Part shown: positions 54,076 to 63,134 of the stretch, one piece after another
Layout of the letters: each line of letters starts with the position of its first letter
Numbering within the stretch: the stretch's first letter is position 1
Origin: an uncultured Lachnospiraceae bacterium
Lineage (GTDB): Bacteria > Bacillota > Clostridia > Lachnospirales > Lachnospiraceae
Assembly (NCBI GenBank): GCA_947625775.1
Contig: CANQPM010000008.1
Coordinates: 89,606-153,605, forward strand
DNA: 64,000 nucleotides
Direction of reading: 5' to 3'
The notes under the pieces: generated by a model
What the model was told of the DNA's origin: nothing
The model's database searches: none
The model's input: the letters and a program-made list of their open reading frames with translations, nothing else
Position numbers and translations under genes: made by a program

Positions 54076-55257
54076 TCACCTAATCATTTCCCACAATGGT
54101 TCTTTCTGCTCAATGCCAAATAGCAAAATTTTCCAAAGTGAATCCACCGCATAAGGCCCGTAGACTTGCATATATGAAATGTGCATCTGTACAGCCCCTT
54201 GAAACAATAAGTCATACTCTTCCCTGGAGATTTTTTCTTCGCCATAATACCCGCGCAGAAAGCTTTGCGCCAAATCAAATCGATAGTTCATTTCTTCCGT
54301 ATCATGATTGAAATTGACAAACTGCATGATAAAAGGATAGCCAAGGTCCAAGTACCGGCTTCCAATGCCTGCGTCATCCAAATCAACGAACGCAACCTCG
54401 CCATTATCCCTTAGAATAGTATTATGCGGGCCAATATCTGTGTGGACAAAACACTGGTCAAATGTTGCAAAATCAGGGAGCGCATCAAGAATAGCGTCAA
54501 ATTCCTTTACGAAACTGTGATTCCTAAACCAATCGTAAAAACGGTCTTTACTCTGATTAAAAGGAGATTTCACATCATATCCCCGTAGATTGTGCAGTTT
54601 TCTTGCCGCCTTGCCAAGCCTGTACTCATCATCCGGATTTTCCTCCATTTTTCTTCCAGCAATAAATTCCATAAGGTAAAACCAATAACCTTGATTACAG
54701 ATATAGTATTCTCCGTTTTTCGTCGGGTAAAGCTTGGGCGCCATGCCATTTTCATTTCCCAGAAACAGATGAGCACTGACATTACTTTTTATTGTAGATT
54801 CAGGCACTTTGCAAGGGATACCTTTCAAAAGATAATTCTGTGAAGATGTCTTAATTTTAAAAATCAGCCTTTCGGATTCTTCATTAAACCGCTCACATAT
54901 TTGCGGATTATCTAAATTCCAATAATTAAGAACTGTTTCTATCTGATTGCTGTTTCTTACATCTGCGCGCATCATTTGGTTTTGATATTCATCCCGCAGC
55001 CGCGAAAGATGATTTACGATATCAGGGTTCCATGGTATCATCTGCGGAAGCTTTTGACAGGGGAACTCATCGCATAAACCGCAAAATTGTGCGTGATGTT
55101 CCTTGCAACAGGCATAGACCCTGCATACTCCTAACTCTGCCCACTCCGGGACTTTTCCTTCCGCTTCTATACAGCCCGGGCATATTCCATTTTCTTTTTT
55201 AGCACATCCAATGCAACACTCGCCGCATGGTGTTATCGTAGTATAATCTATCATCAA
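54076..55257 (-). CDS. Fusion of a Cys-rich DUF3795-like domain with an APH-type kinase
   Basis: A 393-residue two-part protein. The first about 75 residues carry twelve cysteines (11, 14, 15, 18, 26, 29, 45, 50, 51, 59, 62, 67) in the DUF3795 manner (TPCGECCIGC, CPGC, FCGLCDEFPC), probably a metal-binding domain. From about residue 100 it is an aminoglycoside-phosphotransferase/choline kinase-like kinase: the catalytic HTDIGPHN is near residue 271 and the Mg-binding VDLDDAG follows. The two are in one frame without a stop. DUF3795 is usually a stand-alone protein. The kinase substrate is unknown. Confidence 0.85.
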   Translation of the reverse strand: MMIDYTTITPCGECCIGCAKKENGICPGCIEAEGKVPEWAELGVCRVYACCKEHHAQFCGLCDEFPCQKLPQMIPWNPDIVNHLSRLRDEYQNQMMRADVRNSNQIETVLNYWNLDNPQICERFNEESERLIFKIKTSSQNYLLKGIPCKVPESTIKSNVSAHLFLGNENGMAPKLYPTKNGEYYICNQGYWFYLMEFIAGRKMEENPDDEYRLGKAARKLHNLRGYDVKSPFNQSKDRFYDWFRNHSFVKEFDAILDALPDFATFDQCFVHTDIGPHNTILRDNGEVAFVDLDDAGIGSRYLDLGYPFIMQFVNFNHDTEEMNYRFDLAQSFLRGYYGEEKISREEYDLLFQGAVQMHISYMQVYGPYAVDSLWKILLFGIEQKEPLWEMIR

Positions 55258-55310
55258 ATTTTCATTCCTATCTGATTTCTTCGTAAAAAGCTATTATTCT
55301 TTCAACCTTA

Positions 55311-56060
55311 TTAAAGCTCTTCGGCTATACTCAACGCCGCAAAAAATTTCTGCATGTCGTGGTTCGCCTCGTGCAGTCCATCCGCATTATAGTCCTCTGT
55401 GTCAACAACGTCTCCCGTCACAAGAAAGTCATAGAGTTCTATTTTGTGGAAATCGCAGACAGCCTGAACTCCCGCAAGCTCCATCTCCACCGCAAGGCAG
55501 CCTTCTCTTTTCCTTTTCTCTGCAAGGTCGCGTGTTTCCCGATAAATCGCATCGGTCGTCCACACTCTTCCTTTTACAAAGGGAAATCCATGCTTTGTAA
55601 ATATTTTCTCCACAACATCCGCGTTTTTTATTGTTATGTAATCTGACGGAAAAGCATAATGATAAGACATACCTTCATCACGATACGCCTCTGACGGAAT
55701 CACATATTTTCCTTTTGTCTTTGCATTATCTAAAGCTCCCGCCGAACCGAACAGGATAAATTTCCCCGCTCCCGTATGCCAGTTGATTTCAATTATGTCC
55801 GTTCCTGCAAGCGCGGCTCCGATTTCTGAAAGATAAAAAGCTATTTTCTTATCATTGATATTCAAAAGATGTATAGGTTTAATCCGATTTGCCGCCCGCA
55901 TTTCCCCTATCTGCTCATTTGGAAACCGTTCCAGTACGGCAGGATATATTTCTCTTGAAAATGTACCTATCGCAATATCGCAGATTTTCCCTTGTTCGCC
56001 AAAAAAAGCTTTCGGTGAAATGATTGCCTCACTCTTTGGGTCAAATGAATCAATAATCAT
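55311..56060 (-). CDS. Nucleoside phosphorylase-family protein
   Basis: A 249-residue protein of the PNP/UDP phosphorylase family. Supporting segments are FILFGSAGALDNAKTKGKYVIPSEAYRDEG (the glycine loop), GRVWTTDAIYRET and CLAVEMELAGVQAVCDF, the nucleoside-binding Met-Glu segment. It would cleave a nucleoside with phosphate; the base specificity cannot be told. It stands 41 bp downstream of the GNAT gene on the same strand and may be its operon partner. Confidence 0.85.
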   Translation of the reverse strand: MIIDSFDPKSEAIISPKAFFGEQGKICDIAIGTFSREIYPAVLERFPNEQIGEMRAANRIKPIHLLNINDKKIAFYLSEIGAALAGTDIIEINWHTGAGKFILFGSAGALDNAKTKGKYVIPSEAYRDEGMSYHYAFPSDYITIKNADVVEKIFTKHGFPFVKGRVWTTDAIYRETRDLAEKRKREGCLAVEMELAGVQAVCDFHKIELYDFLVTGDVVDTEDYNADGLHEANHDMQKFFAALSIAEEL

Positions 56061-56101
56061 TTTGCTTCCTCCGTTGTTTTTGTTAATTTTTTTGCTTTTA
56101 C

Positions 56102-56536
56102 CTAGCCTTTCTTCATCTCCAGATAATCCAAAACCTCATACCCGCACTTTTCATACAAACGGACGGCATTAACATTCTCCCTTTCCGCCTCAAGCCTGAA
56201 TATGCAGTCGGAATATTTACCCTCAATATAATCAAAAAACGCCGCTCCCATGCCCCTGCCGCGATACTCCGGTTTGATATACAAATCCTCTATCCATACG
56301 CAGGGCTTTCCAAACTCCGTAGAAAAGCTTTTCGCCGCCATCGCATAACCTAAAATCTCTTCGCCCTCGTCAAAAACATACCCTTCTAAATATGGACAAT
56401 CCGACACGCAATTTTCTACATCGCTCCTGAAAATCTCTTCCGAGCCGTTGCTCAATACCGCGGGTGAAGCATAAAATACCCGCATCATCTCCATTACTTT
56501 TTCCGCGTCCGCCTGACACATATCCCTTATCATCAT
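56102..56536 (-). CDS. GNAT acetyltransferase, copy 2
   Basis: A 144-residue GNAT. The acetyl-CoA motif is KPEYRGRGMGAAFFDYIE, and the C-terminal NAVRLYEKCGYEVLDYLEMKKG is typical. It overlaps the NUDIX gene by 4 bp. It is 88% identical by my count (127 of 144) to the GNAT at 58892-59365. The acceptor is unknown. Confidence 0.92.
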   Translation of the reverse strand: MMIRDMCQADAEKVMEMMRVFYASPAVLSNGSEEIFRSDVENCVSDCPYLEGYVFDEGEEILGYAMAAKSFSTEFGKPCVWIEDLYIKPEYRGRGMGAAFFDYIEGKYSDCIFRLEAERENVNAVRLYEKCGYEVLDYLEMKKG

Positions 56537-57072
56537 AACAGTTCCTTCGCCCTCCGCAAAATCGGCACTTCTCTATTGGCAATTAACCTCCCCAATTTTG
56601 TATCAGCGCACTTTTCATATTTCTTCAAAGCCTCATCATATGTCATTTTCAGAGTAGACAAGTGAAAGTCCTCTATCTCATCACGCATCATATGCGTCTC
56701 TCCGAAAGCCAAAACCTTGCAGAGATAATAATTGTTAATATTGTGCCTGTGAATTAAATTATAGTAATCGTCCACAACTCCGATTTTGCAAAGTATCTGA
56801 ACCTCTGCGCCAAGTTCTTCACTTAATTCCCGTTTTAGCGCATCAGTCAAACTCTCGTTTCTTTCAACTCCACCTCCCGATGTCTCAATCAAAGTAGCTT
56901 TGCCAAAATGGTCGTCGCGCATAACCCTCACAAAATAATAATATCCCTGCTCATCAAAAACAACCGCCCTGACAATTTCCCTGTCATGATCCGTATACTC
57001 AAAAGCCCACTCCGTATCCTGCAATTCCAACCTTATTTCTGATTTGTCTTCCATAACCTTCCATTCCTCCAT
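56533..57072 (-). CDS. NUDIX hydrolase, copy 2
   Basis: A 179-residue NUDIX protein. The Nudix box lies at about residues 65-87: GGGVERNESLTDALKRELSEELG, written here as GGGVERNES plus RELSEELG. It has an unusual N-terminus for the family with a beta strand ELQDTEWAFEYTD. It is 83% identical by my count (149 of 179) to the NUDIX at 59362-59901. It hydrolyses a nucleoside diphosphate-linked substrate of unknown identity. Coupled to the GNAT downstream. Confidence 0.92.
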   Translation of the reverse strand: MEEWKVMEDKSEIRLELQDTEWAFEYTDHDREIVRAVVFDEQGYYYFVRVMRDDHFGKATLIETSGGGVERNESLTDALKRELSEELGAEVQILCKIGVVDDYYNLIHRHNINNYYLCKVLAFGETHMMRDEIEDFHLSTLKMTYDEALKKYEKCADTKLGRLIANREVPILRRAKELL

Positions 57073-57119
57073 AATCTATTTTTTACAATCCGGCTTTGCC
57101 ATAAAAAGCAAAAAATCGT

Positions 57120-58892
57120 TCACTCAAACTGCGCATTATAAAGCTGGCTGTAAAATCCCTTCTTCGCCATAAGCTCTTTATGGCTTCCCTGCTCGACTAT
57201 CTCGCCATGATTTACGACAAGTATCACATCAGCGTTTTTTATCGTCGAAAGCCTGTGCGCGATTACAAAGCACGTCTTGTCCTCCATCAGCCTTCTCATC
57301 GCCTGCTGTATCTGGATTTCCGTGCGCGTGTCCACGTTCGAGGTCGCCTCGTCCAGTATCAGCATACGTGCGTCCATAAGCATTGCCCGCGCAATCGTGA
57401 GGAGCTGCTTCTGCCCCTTGGAAATATTCGTGCCATCGTCGGTGAGAATGGTATCATATCCGTCGGGCAGGCGCTTTATATAAGAATGAATTTTTGCCGC
57501 CTTTGCCGCAGCAACCACCTCGTCATATGTAGCGTCAGCGCGCCCGTAAGCGATATTTTCAAAAATCGTTCCCTGAAAAAGCCATGTGTCCTGCAGCACC
57601 ATGGCATATGAGCGACGCAAGCTTGAGCGCGTTATGTCCCTTATATCATTGTTGTCAACATATATATTTCCGTCATCAATGTCATAAAAGCGCATAAGCA
57701 GATTTATAAGCGTAGTCTTGCCAGCCCCCGTAGGTCCTACTACAGCGACAAGCTTTCCGCGCGCGGCATGCAGGTTCAGGTTTTTTATGACAGTAATGTC
57801 ATTATTGTAGCCAAAGCTTACATTTTCAAGCCGCACATCGCCGTCGGTATGTTCAAGCGCAATCGCGTTTTCGCTGTCGGCAGGCTCGGGCAGCTCATCA
57901 ATCATATTGAAGACGCGTTCAGCCGCCGCAAGCGCAGACTGCAGCTCGCTTATAATGTTCGCAGCCTCGTTTATCGGACCTGAAAATTTTCTCGCGTACA
58001 GGACAAAGGAAGAAATTTTCCCCACGCTGAGCTGCCCGTGCAGGAACAAAAAAGCGCCGAAAGTGCTCACCAGCGTAAGCGAAAGGTTATTCACAAAATT
58101 TACAGACGGTCCGACGACACTGCCATAATATTCCGCCTTGTAGTATGCCTCAACTGCCTCCTCGTTTTTGCCATCGAAGCGCGCGATTGTGTTTTCCTCC
58201 TGATTGTATGCCTTCAGCGTTTTCTGCCCTGAAATCATCTCCTCGACAAAGCCGTTTAGCTCGCCAAGCTTCCTCGAACGCAGGCGAAACATCGGCCGCG
58301 TCTTGCTTGTAAGGTACTTTGTAATCACTATCGAAAGCGGCACGGTAAACGCAAAGATAAGCACAAGCTTCGGCGAAATTACGACCATCATAAAAAGCGC
58401 GCCGATAACCGTGATAACCGTAGTCAAAATCTGCACTATATCATTTGAAAGCGAAGTATTTACAGTATCTATGTCATACGAGATGCGGCTTATGATATCG
58501 CCCGTCTGATGCGTGTCAAAATACCCGACAGGCAGTTCCAAAAGCCTATGGAACACATCATGCCTCATTCGGTACACGACTTTGCGGCTTATGTTTATCA
58601 TCAGCACGGCAAGCGCATACGAAAGCAGCGACGAAAACAGGTAAAACACCACCATAAGCCCCGCGTAATAAAACACGCGCGGAAAATCCACTTTCCCTTC
58701 GCCAAGCTCTATCGCGTCTATGGCGTAACCCGAAAGCATAGGGCCTATAAGCGCCATTACGTTGCTGCCTACAGTGAGCGCAAGCGCAAGCAGCAGCATA
58801 AACTTATACTTCATCATATATGCGCCGAGCCGCAGCATTGTGCCTTTTCTGTTTTTGGGTTTCTCATATTTCTGGTTCTGCTTATCAGCCAT
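57120..58892 (-). CDS. ABC exporter half B (heterodimer)
   Basis: A 590-residue ABC exporter subunit, membrane domain (about 30-320, six helices) followed by the ATPase. Walker A is GPTGAGKTT, the signature ISKGQKQLLTIARA (Lys in place of the usual Gly, as in many Clostridia members), Walker B LILDEATSNVD, and switch His in IAHRLSTI. The intact catalytic Glu and His mark it as the active site half. It overlaps the GNAT stop by 1 bp. Partner is the ABC gene at 60005-61726. Confidence 0.92.
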   Translation of the reverse strand: MADKQNQKYEKPKNRKGTMLRLGAYMMKYKFMLLLALALTVGSNVMALIGPMLSGYAIDAIELGEGKVDFPRVFYYAGLMVVFYLFSSLLSYALAVLMINISRKVVYRMRHDVFHRLLELPVGYFDTHQTGDIISRISYDIDTVNTSLSNDIVQILTTVITVIGALFMMVVISPKLVLIFAFTVPLSIVITKYLTSKTRPMFRLRSRKLGELNGFVEEMISGQKTLKAYNQEENTIARFDGKNEEAVEAYYKAEYYGSVVGPSVNFVNNLSLTLVSTFGAFLFLHGQLSVGKISSFVLYARKFSGPINEAANIISELQSALAAAERVFNMIDELPEPADSENAIALEHTDGDVRLENVSFGYNNDITVIKNLNLHAARGKLVAVVGPTGAGKTTLINLLMRFYDIDDGNIYVDNNDIRDITRSSLRRSYAMVLQDTWLFQGTIFENIAYGRADATYDEVVAAAKAAKIHSYIKRLPDGYDTILTDDGTNISKGQKQLLTIARAMLMDARMLILDEATSNVDTRTEIQIQQAMRRLMEDKTCFVIAHRLSTIKNADVILVVNHGEIVEQGSHKELMAKKGFYSQLYNAQFE

Positions 58893-59365
58893 TATGTCTC
58901 CTCCGATCCGTCAGTTCTTGAAACGCATTCCTGCCCCTTCTTCATCTCCAAATAGCCCAGTACCTCATACCCGCGCTTTTCATACAAATGAATGGCATTC
59001 ACATTTTCCCTTTCCGCCTCAAGACGGAATATGCAGTCACGATATTTCCCTTCAATATAGTCAAAAAACGCCGCGCCTATCCCTCTGCCACGGTACTCTG
59101 GTTTGACATACAAGTCCTCTATCCATATGCAGGGCTTTCCAAACTCTGTTGAAAAGCTTTTTGCCGCCATCGCATAGCCTAAAATCTCCCCGCCCTCGTC
59201 AAAAATGTACCCCTCCAAATACGGACATTCCGACACGCAGTTTTCTACATCACTCCTGAAAATCTCCTCCGAGCCATTGCTCAATACCGCGGGCGAAGCG
59301 TAAAATACCCGCATCATTTCAATTACCCTTTCAGCGTCTGCGCAGCGCATTTCCCTTATTATCAT
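58892..59365 (-). CDS. GNAT acetyltransferase, copy 1
   Basis: A 157-residue GNAT with acetyl-CoA motif KPEYRGRGIGAAFFDYIE. It matches copy 2 over 144 residues and has a 13-residue C-terminal extension (QECVSRTDGSEET) that runs into the ABC gene start at 58892. It overlaps the upstream NUDIX gene by 4 bp. The extension may be a read-through from the duplication junction. Confidence 0.92.
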   Translation of the reverse strand: MIIREMRCADAERVIEMMRVFYASPAVLSNGSEEIFRSDVENCVSECPYLEGYIFDEGGEILGYAMAAKSFSTEFGKPCIWIEDLYVKPEYRGRGIGAAFFDYIEGKYRDCIFRLEAERENVNAIHLYEKRGYEVLGYLEMKKGQECVSRTDGSEET

Positions 59366-59901
59366 AGCAGTTCCTTTGCCCTCCTCAAAACTGGCACTTC
59401 CCTGTTTGCAACCAGCCTCCCAAGCTTCGTGTCAGCGCATCTTTCGTATTCCGCAAGAGCCTCATCATACGTCATTTTAAGAGTGGACAAATGGTAACTC
59501 TCTATCTCCTCCTGCGTCATATGCTTCTCCCCAAAAGACAAAAGCCTGCAGAGATAATAATTGTTTATATTATGCCTATGAATCAGATTATAATAATCAT
59601 CTACAACCCCAATTTTGCAAAGTATCTGAACATCCGCGCCAAGCTCCTCCTTTAGCTCCCTTTTCAGCGCGCAGGTCAAACTCTCGTTGTCTTCAACGCC
59701 GCCGCCCGAGGTTTCAATCAGAGTAGCTTTGCCAAAATGATCGTCTCGCATAGCCCTCACAAAATAATAATACCCCTCATCATCAAAAACGATTGCCCTC
59801 ACAATTTCCCTGTCATGATCAGTGTATGTAAAATCCCACTCCGTGTCCTGCAGTTCTATCCTTATTTCCGATATATTTTCCATGTTTTTCCCTTCCTTCA
59901 T
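59362..59901 (-). CDS. NUDIX hydrolase, copy 1
   Basis: A 179-residue NUDIX protein with the Nudix box (GGGVEDNES plus RELKEELG). It is paralogous to the one at 56533. The region between it and the ABC gene upstream (60005) is 103 bp, with a ribosome site before its start. The gene order is ABC, NUDIX, GNAT, ABC, NUDIX, GNAT, all on the minus strand. Confidence 0.92.
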   Translation of the reverse strand: MKEGKNMENISEIRIELQDTEWDFTYTDHDREIVRAIVFDDEGYYYFVRAMRDDHFGKATLIETSGGGVEDNESLTCALKRELKEELGADVQILCKIGVVDDYYNLIHRHNINNYYLCRLLSFGEKHMTQEEIESYHLSTLKMTYDEALAEYERCADTKLGRLVANREVPVLRRAKELL

Positions 59902-60004
59902 AATTCTTTCTAAGCAGCATTTACAATAGTCCGCCTGATTAGCCCAAATTTAGGCGCTTTGCAATAGCCCGATAATCTTTTCCTCGCCAAGCAGCATCAA
60001 AAAA

Positions 60005-61726
60005 TCACGCACCCTCCCCTTCGCCAATCTGCGAAACGCTTATCTCACGGTAAATCTCACAATTCTCCATAAGTTCATCATGCGTGCCATAACCAATCAT
60101 TTTACCGTCATCAAGCACCAGAATATGGTCGGCATACATCACAGAGCTTATGCGCTGCGCTATAATCACCTTCGTCGTGTCCCTGAAATGCTCCGCAAGC
60201 TCATGCCTAAGCGCCGCGTCAGTCTTGTAGTCAAGCGCGCTCGAGGAATCATCAAGCACCAGTATCTCAGGATGCGCCGCAAGCGCCCTCGCAATCAGCA
60301 CCCGCTGCTTCTGCCCGCCGCTCAAATTCGCTCCCCTGATATTCACAAGCTTGTCATAACCGCGCCCCTTCTCCTCGACAAACTCCTTCGCCCGCGCATA
60401 AAGCACAGCCTCCTTTACCTGCTCATCGCTAAGCTGTCTGCCAAGCCTGATATTTTCAGTAATCGACTGTTCAAAAAGAGTATCATTTTGAAAAACCACG
60501 CCAAACTTGTCGCGCAGCGCTTTCGTTTCTATCGAGCGTATGTCCTCCCCGCCTATATATACCGCGCCGCTGTCAGCGTCATAAAACCTCATAAGAAGCT
60601 GCGCAATCGTACTCTTGCCCGAGCCTGTAGCGCCGAGTATGCCAAGCGTCTCGCCTCTTTTCAGCGCAAAGCTTATATCCTCGACATCAGGCTCTCCGCC
60701 CTTATACGAAAAGCTCACATGGTCAAACCTGATAAACGCATCCTCATTTTCAAGCCGCTCAAACACCCCGCAGAGCATTTCAGGCGGCGCCTCAATCACC
60801 TCGACAATACGGTCCGCCGACGCCACAGCCTTTGATATAATCACAAACATCTTTGAAATATTTATCATCGCATTAAGTATAATGGTAAAATACGTCAGAA
60901 ACGCCAGTATCTTCCCAACCTCGCAAAGCCCCGCATTCACACGGTAAGCCCCCGCCAGCACGACAAACACAAGACCGAGGTTGAGGAACATATTCATACT
61001 AGGATTTACCACCGCCATCGTAGTGTCAGCCTTCCTCTCGCGCCCCACCACCTCTTTATTCACGGCATCATACTTTTCCTTCTCATAATCAGTCTTTGAC
61101 AACGCCTTTATAACGCGTATCCCCGCCACGTCCTCGCGTATAATCCGCACAAACTGGTCCACCGCCGCCTGCAGCGCCGTGTACATAGGAATACTTTTCT
61201 TTGAAACATAAATCGTAATAAACGCAATCACAGGCATAACCGACACCAGCACCAGCGTAAGCACAGGATCAAGCGTAAGCGTAACCAAAATACCGCCCAC
61301 AATCAAAATCGGCGCCCTCACCCCAAGACGCTGCACACGCCCAAGCATCTGATGCACATTGTAAGTGTCCGTCGTAAGCCGCGATATCAGCGAAGGTTTC
61401 GTAAACCTGTCCGTCTGCGAATGTGAAAGCCACATAATCCGCTCAAACAAATCATGCCTCACCGCCCGCGTAGTGTCCCGCGCCACCCTCGACGCCATCC
61501 TGTTTGCAATAACATTAAAAACAAGCGCAAGCACAGAGCATATAAACATCACAACACCCCAGAAAAATATATCCCCCTGCTTTCCCTGCGGAATAACCGT
61601 ATCAATCATATACGCCAAAATCCAAGGCAGACACAAATCCATAATAGTCCCCACAAACTTTATCACAAACCCAAACGCCATCCGCGCATAATACGGTCTC
61701 AGATAATATGTAATCACTTTTTTCAC
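60005..61726 (-). CDS. ABC exporter half A (degenerate catalytic site)
   Basis: A 573-residue ABC exporter subunit. Membrane domain at about 10-300, then ATPase with Walker A GATGSGKST and signature LSGGQKQRVLIARAL. The Walker B reads LVLDDSSSALD, so Asp replaces the catalytic Glu, and the switch region reads IAQRISSV, so Gln replaces His. These changes are typical of the degenerate site in heterodimeric exporters, with half B as partner. It is the first gene of the row. Confidence 0.92.
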   Translation of the reverse strand: MKKVITYYLRPYYARMAFGFVIKFVGTIMDLCLPWILAYMIDTVIPQGKQGDIFFWGVVMFICSVLALVFNVIANRMASRVARDTTRAVRHDLFERIMWLSHSQTDRFTKPSLISRLTTDTYNVHQMLGRVQRLGVRAPILIVGGILVTLTLDPVLTLVLVSVMPVIAFITIYVSKKSIPMYTALQAAVDQFVRIIREDVAGIRVIKALSKTDYEKEKYDAVNKEVVGRERKADTTMAVVNPSMNMFLNLGLVFVVLAGAYRVNAGLCEVGKILAFLTYFTIILNAMINISKMFVIISKAVASADRIVEVIEAPPEMLCGVFERLENEDAFIRFDHVSFSYKGGEPDVEDISFALKRGETLGILGATGSGKSTIAQLLMRFYDADSGAVYIGGEDIRSIETKALRDKFGVVFQNDTLFEQSITENIRLGRQLSDEQVKEAVLYARAKEFVEEKGRGYDKLVNIRGANLSGGQKQRVLIARALAAHPEILVLDDSSSALDYKTDAALRHELAEHFRDTTKVIIAQRISSVMYADHILVLDDGKMIGYGTHDELMENCEIYREISVSQIGEGEGA

Positions 61727-61926
61727 GCCACCCAGCCCTCCATTTCTGCACTATCACACAATCAGTCTTGCACAACATAAACAAACCGCATTTATCATTG
61801 CACCCCAAATTATTTTTTTCAAAATACTTATTTACAACCCACCACTTTTAATTATAATAATAAATAGAAAGAAAAACAACAAAATACTAACATTTAGCAC
61901 CCACACCAGTGCAGAACGGAGGAAAA

Positions 61927-62715
61927 ATGGGCATATACGCAATAACAGGCGCATCAGGCGACATAGGCGCCGCAACAAAAAAACTCTTGGAAACCGACGG
62001 ACACAAGGTAATAAACATAGACCTAAACGACGGCGACATCTGCGTAAACCTCGCAAAACCCGAAGGCAGACAAACCGCAATAGACGAACTCCACAAAATC
62101 TGCCCCGACGGCTTAGACGGCATGATCTGCTGCGCAGGCGTACCTGGCGCATGCGGCAACCTCGGCCTCATAGTATCACTAAACTACTTCGGCACAGTCG
62201 CGCTCGCCAAAGGCGTATATGATCTGCTCGAAAAAAAACACGGAAGCTGCGTAGTCACCTCCTCAAACACCATCTCCCAAGGCGCAGGCAGGACAGACAT
62301 AGCAGATCTGCTGAATAACATCGAAGACGAAGCCCGCATACTCGAGCTCGTCAAAAGACTCGACGCGTCAAAGCTTAGCGTAGGAAACAGCATATACGTT
62401 TCCACAAAGTACGCGCTCGCCCGCTGGGTAAGACGCATCTCCGCATCATGGGCGGCAAACGGTGTGAGGATAAACGCCATAGCCCCAGGCAACGTAAACA
62501 CGGCAATGACCGCGACAATGTCCACCTCATCAAAAATGGCGCTCAACGCCCTGCCAATCCCCACAAAATACGGGCTTGAAACCCTTATGGATCCGATAGA
62601 GATTGCGGAGGTAATGGTCTTTCTCGTATCGCCAAAGGCAAACGGCATAAACGGCAACGTATTATTCGTAGACGGCGGCACAGACGCGCTTCTCAATTCC
62701 GAGAAGGTTTATTAG
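61927..62715 (+). CDS. SDR oxidoreductase, 3-alpha-hydroxysteroid dehydrogenase-like
   Basis: A 262-residue classical SDR. The ATG at 61927 has GGAGG upstream; the frame is open six codons further. The NAD(P) motif is TGASGDIG (7-14) and the catalytic Tyr157 and Lys161 are in YVSTK. The long insert (about 120-150) and the C-terminal [10 protein letters not shown] resemble 3-alpha-hydroxysteroid dehydrogenase/carbonyl reductase proteins (Comamonas type). A role in steroid or bile acid metabolism is possible but not shown. It is followed after 17 bp by a SnoaL-like gene. Confidence 0.8.
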   Translation: MGIYAITGASGDIGAATKKLLETDGHKVINIDLNDGDICVNLAKPEGRQTAIDELHKICPDGLDGMICCAGVPGACGNLGLIVSLNYFGTVALAKGVYDLLEKKHGSCVVTSSNTISQGAGRTDIADLLNNIEDEARILELVKRLDASKLSVGNSIYVSTKYALARWVRRISASWAANGVRINAIAPGNVNTAMTATMSTSSKMALNALPIPTKYGLETLMDPIEIAEVMVFLVSPKANGINGNVLFVDGGTDALLNSEKVY

Positions 62716-62732
62716 GAAAGGAGACGGCATTT

Positions 62733-63065
62733 ATGACACCAATAGAAAAATATGTAGAAGCTATGGAAAATAAAGACTTCGCGGCACTTGCAGAGCTTTT
62801 TACAAAGGATGGGATTCTGTGCGACTACTGCTCCACCTCGTCAAGCCAGAAGGAATACCACATATACGGCAGGGAAGCGATAAATATGTTTTTCAGAAAT
62901 AAATTCGGCTTCCGCCAGTATTCGATATTCGGCGCGGAAGTCGTAAACGACGAACAGGCGGAATTTATCGCAAACTTCGGCGGCTACAATATAATGGCAA
63001 TCGCCACAGTCCGCGAAATTGATAAAGACGGATATATCAAAAAGCTCACAGTCAGACCTAAGTAA
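62733..63065 (+). CDS. SnoaL/NTF2-like protein
   Basis: A 110-residue NTF2-like protein (YVEAMENKDFAALAELFTKDGILCDYC, then INMFFRNKFGF). The cone-shaped fold is used in ketosteroid isomerase, BaiE-type dehydratases and many polyketide cyclases. It is 17 bp downstream of an SDR gene and probably cotranscribed with it. A GGAG site precedes the ATG. The substrate cannot be told from the sequence. Confidence 0.78.
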   Translation: MTPIEKYVEAMENKDFAALAELFTKDGILCDYCSTSSSQKEYHIYGREAINMFFRNKFGFRQYSIFGAEVVNDEQAEFIANFGGYNIMAIATVREIDKDGYIKKLTVRPK

Positions 63066-63085
63066 ACATACAAACAAGCTCTTAT

Positions 63086-63127
63086 AAAGGGATTGCTGCA
63101 AGTCAATACATGCGGCAATCCCTTTTA
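63086..63127. terminator. Bidirectional terminator
   Basis: AAAGGGATTGC at 63087-63097 pairs with GCAATCCCTTT at 63115-63125 around a short-stem-containing loop. It has A and T flanks on both sides. It separates the convergent SnoaL-like and aldo/keto reductase genes. Confidence 0.9.
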
Positions 63128-63134
63128 TATGTTT

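Noticed and set aside
61832..62152. Minus-strand Arg/Leu-rich ORF
   Set aside because: A shadow of the SDR gene with low-complexity composition.
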